From Nautilus pompilius (Eukaryota; Mollusca; Cephalopoda; Nautilida; Nautilidae): 64,000 bases of DNA. How positions within the stretch are numbered: the stretch's first letter is position 1; each line of letters starts with the position of its first letter. The stretch lies in NCBI GenBank assembly GCA_018389105.1, contig JACATO010000923.1, positions 1,240,001-1,304,000 of the forward strand. The letters are read 5' to 3'. Under the pieces are notes generated by a model, which saw only the letters and a list, made by a program, of their open reading frames with translations, ran no database searches and was not told the origin of the DNA. Below, piece by piece: positions 61,073 through 64,000 of the stretch. A program made the translations under genes and the position numbers.

Positions 61073-61150
61073 TTTGTCGCCCCGAAGGATGGTTCGCCCA
61101 ACACCACTTGAAGGTTCTTGCGTTGAGCTGATCTTGCTGCTGCTGATTCA

Positions 61151-62615
61151 GGATCAGTGTATTGTATTGAAGGCTGTATTAGATAATTTTTTTTTTTTTA
61201 GAAATATCCAGTATCAAGAGCACAGAAATATTTTATATGATGCAAGTAATAGATAAGACATTGGCAAGCCACTTATTCTGGTACTTGGTGTGCAACATCT
61301 TTAGCATGTTTATTGTGTTTGTTTTTGCTGAGTCATTAATTAATAAAATATTACTAGCATCAAATTTAACTAACTACTATTAATATAAATTGGTTTTATG
61401 ATTGTAAATTATTTTTCAAGACTTCAAATGAAGCATTCATGTTTGAGGCTCATTTCAGTTGCATGAAAAAAAATTAATTCTGTTACTTTAACTGTTTTAC
61501 AGCTGTGTGCAAACAAGTAGTTTTAAAACCAAATAAATCAAAACATTTGTGAAATTTGTAACAGCATTTCAAAAATTGTTTAAAATGTCAAACTTTTTTT
61601 ACTAAGATATAAGGTATTGCAGTTATTTCTGAAATAACTGAAGTAAGATGGAAGATACATTCTCTGTTTATGATAACTTGTAATTTAAAATACAAAGGTC
61701 TAGACTGTAGGAGAGAGGGGAGGATAATTAGACAGAAAAGTTTTCACTCATATCGCATTAATTGAACTTACTGTAACAACACAACAGATTACCATACTCT
61801 GCTTTATGTTGTAATGGACTGATAGTACAGATTAAAATTAAGATTACGAAGAAGAATTGGCCTCTAGAGTGTGACATGACTAATTGGGTACATTGAGACA
61901 GGGTGTCGGAACAAATTAATATATAGATAGACCTGTATTTGTAATACTTGAATGTATGTAAACTTATTGCATTTATTTAATATAACTGTGATGTAAAAGT
62001 ATTTTTTTTAGCTTGCTGTTAACAGATATCAATTCTGTCCACTCTAGATGTGTAATAAATGTCTTGTGCCTTCTCATAACTTTCCTTAAATTTTGGAGCA
62101 TAAATCCTAAGCTCAGTACTACAGGACAATTGTATATGACTATTAAAGCAGTCTTTAGGTTTATCATGTACACCATAATTGTTACTTAATTATATAGATC
62201 AGAACACTGTTAATAACTTGAAATTTAATAAATGTCGAAAGAATTATCTTAAGAACAGAAAGTGCTCCATATTTGAAAATTCTTTTTTTTTCAATATGGC
62301 AATCACAAATGAAGTAGGTTGTCACATGCTTGGCAGTAGTAGTTCACAAAATAAAAGGTAATATGGATAAATGCAGTGCATCTTAAATTTAGCTTTGTTT
62401 CACAGTTCCCCACATCTCCATGTATCTCACTCCCTCAAATTATATGTGAATCGAGAAATGCTCTTAAAGCCATTAGTGTTGTTAGGTAGGGATTTTCTCT
62501 TTCTTGTGTTTTCATATAACTATACCTTTTTTGGATACTTTGACTTAAAGAAAACCTGGTAATTTGTCATCAGTGCAGTGTGATGTTTAATTATGGAAAC
62601 ATAAAGTACAGTGTA
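61151..62615. other. AT-rich intergenic DNA
   Basis: Upstream flank (minus sense) of the retrotransposon, beginning with a T-run at about 61186-61200. I see no gene, RNA or transposon terminus in it. Confidence 0.45.
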
Positions 62616-62621
62616 TACATA

Positions 62622-62885
62622 CACTGCTTTTCAAAAGTTTGGAAACTATTAGATTATGGGAAAAGTCTGTAAATTATACATAATATTATTTTCCATTATT
62701 TTGAAGAAAAAAATGCATTAAATTGTACATGAATGAAAACAAACAATGCAAACCCAACTTCTTGCCTATGTATGTTGTATTAACTTTGTAATTAAACACA
62801 TGCACATTTGTTGTTGTTTGTTTTTGCACAGACATTGGCCCTTCTACAAATCAGTGCTGGCATTTTATTTCCCTAGCTCCCCAAT
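62622..62885 (-). mobile_element. Tc1-like transposon terminus
   Basis: CACTGCTTTTCAAAAGTTTG at about 62622 matches the usual Tc1 terminal repeat style (CACTG..CAAAAGTTTGG). The following AT-rich stretch (CAGAC/GTCTG, TTATTTTGAAGAAAA) looks like the 3' untranslated end of such an element read on the minus strand. A matching opposite end was not found in the window. Confidence 0.45.
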
Positions 62886-64000
62886 AGGTTGTGTGAAAAC
62901 AAGAAAGTTTGGCCATGTATGATTTCATTGTCTTGTTTAAACATAAAAATTTCCCATGCTGAAAGAAAAAAATTGATTATTTTATTTGTCTAAATACACT
63001 GATGGTACTAAAAACCTGTGTATAAAACAGTCATGCTGACATTCAGCATAATTCTCAATTGATATTTTCTATATAACCTCAGGAAATACTTTTAAGGGCA
63101 AGGAAGGTAATCATGGTGACTTTACTAGCATTCATGTTTTAGTGCTCAATGTACACCAGCTAGCTGCCCCCCTGTGTTTTTCTAATCACTGTTTTAAATA
63201 GGTTTCTTTTAAAGAAAATTTTTAGCTCAGATTTTACATTTTTATTTTAAAAGCCAGTTGAATGCTAACTAGTACTCAAAATTTGCCAAGAACAGGCTAA
63301 AGGCCAGCTTCAACATCTATTCCTAAAGCTAATTTTTTATATATATATATGATAGCATGTGACAGAATGTTTTATATTTATAAAACTATATAGAATGTCT
63401 TTCGTGAAAAACTTTATAATTTTTTGTATTTAAAAACGAAAGAAAAGTTTTCAATTTTAAGACTTTAATTTCTATTCAGTACATTCTTGTATATAAGAAA
63501 TGATTTTTAAATCTAAGTTCCTGTTTGTTTTGTTAGCCCTATACTCCAGACTGGTTCTGGCACATTATTTGAGGTAATTATGCCACAACATGTACAAATG
63601 GAGGTCTCAAAGTTTGTGCCTTTAATAAGAAAAAAAAGAAAGGAAATGCTAATGTTGTTATTAAAAATCTAGAAATTTTGTTAGTAATTTCCAGAATAAA
63701 AGGAAGTGTAATGTGTAAGTTGAATAAAACTTGTTCTTTTAAATTGTTTCATGTGTGTTAGAATAACTATATTTTTTAAAATGATAAATATCTTTAATTT
63801 CATTAAGCAAACTTAGAGTGATAGACCTAGGGCTAAGCAGATGTGTTTGTTTTTTATCAGGAGAGTGGTTGCTATGGAAATTGAATACTTATCAATATGA
63901 GTATATCTTTCCTCTGAATGACAAGTTTAAAAAAAAAAAAAACTTTGCGTGTACTTGCAATTATATATAATATCTAGGAAGAAAAGTAAATTATTGGATT
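62886..64000. other. AT-rich sequence, nothing recognised
   Basis: Contains short TA runs (for example near 63338-63351) and poly-A tracts only. Confidence 0.45.

Larger units (their letters stand above)
57300..61150 (-). mobile_element. Degenerate non-LTR retrotransposon (APE endonuclease + RNase H type)
   Basis: About 3.85 kb of GC-richer DNA on the minus strand, sharply different in composition from the flanks. Domain order 5' to 3': hydrophobic leader with a 2A-like motif, PHD finger, three cysteine-rich modules, APE-type endonuclease, the linker before reverse transcriptase, C-terminal RT remnant, RNase H, terminal zinc knuckle. RNase H after RT and a knuckle after RNase H suit the I/Ingi/Vingi-like part of the jockey superfamily; the clade is an inference. 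The RT core is missing. Frameshifts and stops interrupt the rest, so it is not autonomous. Precise ends and a target duplication were not found. Length and limits are approximate. Confidence 0.85.

Overview
The window is eukaryotic, AT-rich nuclear DNA from an animal. Genes are split by GT-AG introns, CpG-rich promoters stand out from the AT-rich background, and decayed transposons are common. Moderate divergence of VPS36 from the vertebrate protein, a prag01/COX7B-like mitochondrial gene and a non-LTR retrotransposon with an N-terminal 2A-like motif all suggest an invertebrate. My best guess is a lophotrochozoan such as a mollusc, but this is inference and I cannot name the species.

Layout. 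(1) 312-3086, minus: the first four coding exons of NUP54, running off the left edge, with a CpG-rich promoter at about 2850-3900. (2) 4188-4910: six near-identical copies of a 119-bp unit. (3) 8820-9790: a hAT transposase relic. (4) 10456-18208, plus: a complete four-exon folate-receptor-like gene (251 aa, signal peptide and probable GPI tail). Its introns hold a nearly intact mariner, a 65-bp triplicate repeat, a Tigger/pogo-type MITE and a pogo transposase relic. (5) 22449-23412, minus: a small mitochondrial inner-membrane protein gene of the COX7B / deltamethrin-resistance (prag01) type, with a SINE-like element in its intron. (6) About 24066-32830: an 8.8-kb G-rich minisatellite of 35/37/40-bp units. 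(7) 33305-54475, plus: complete VPS36 in 13 coding exons (383 aa, every splice phase agrees). Its introns carry a 56-bp minisatellite, Tc1-like, IS630/mariner-like and hAT relics, and a Tigger-like MITE. (8) About 57300-61150, minus: a degenerate non-LTR retrotransposon with a 2A-like motif, PHD finger, three zinc-finger-like modules, APE-type endonuclease, a reverse transcriptase lost by an in-frame deletion, RNase H and a C-terminal zinc knuckle. (9) 61150-64000: AT-rich DNA with one Tc1-like terminus.

The host genes are unrelated in pathway: nuclear pore (NUP54), surface vitamin binding (folate-receptor-like), respiratory chain (COX7B-like) and ESCRT-II sorting (VPS36). Nothing indicates a functional cluster. 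The features most worth a second look are the large minisatellite between the COX7B-like coding exons and the VPS36 promoter, and the modular N-terminus of the retrotransposon. I saw no tRNA, rRNA or CRISPR array. All coordinates were read by eye; exon edges rest on splice consensus, phase and homology.
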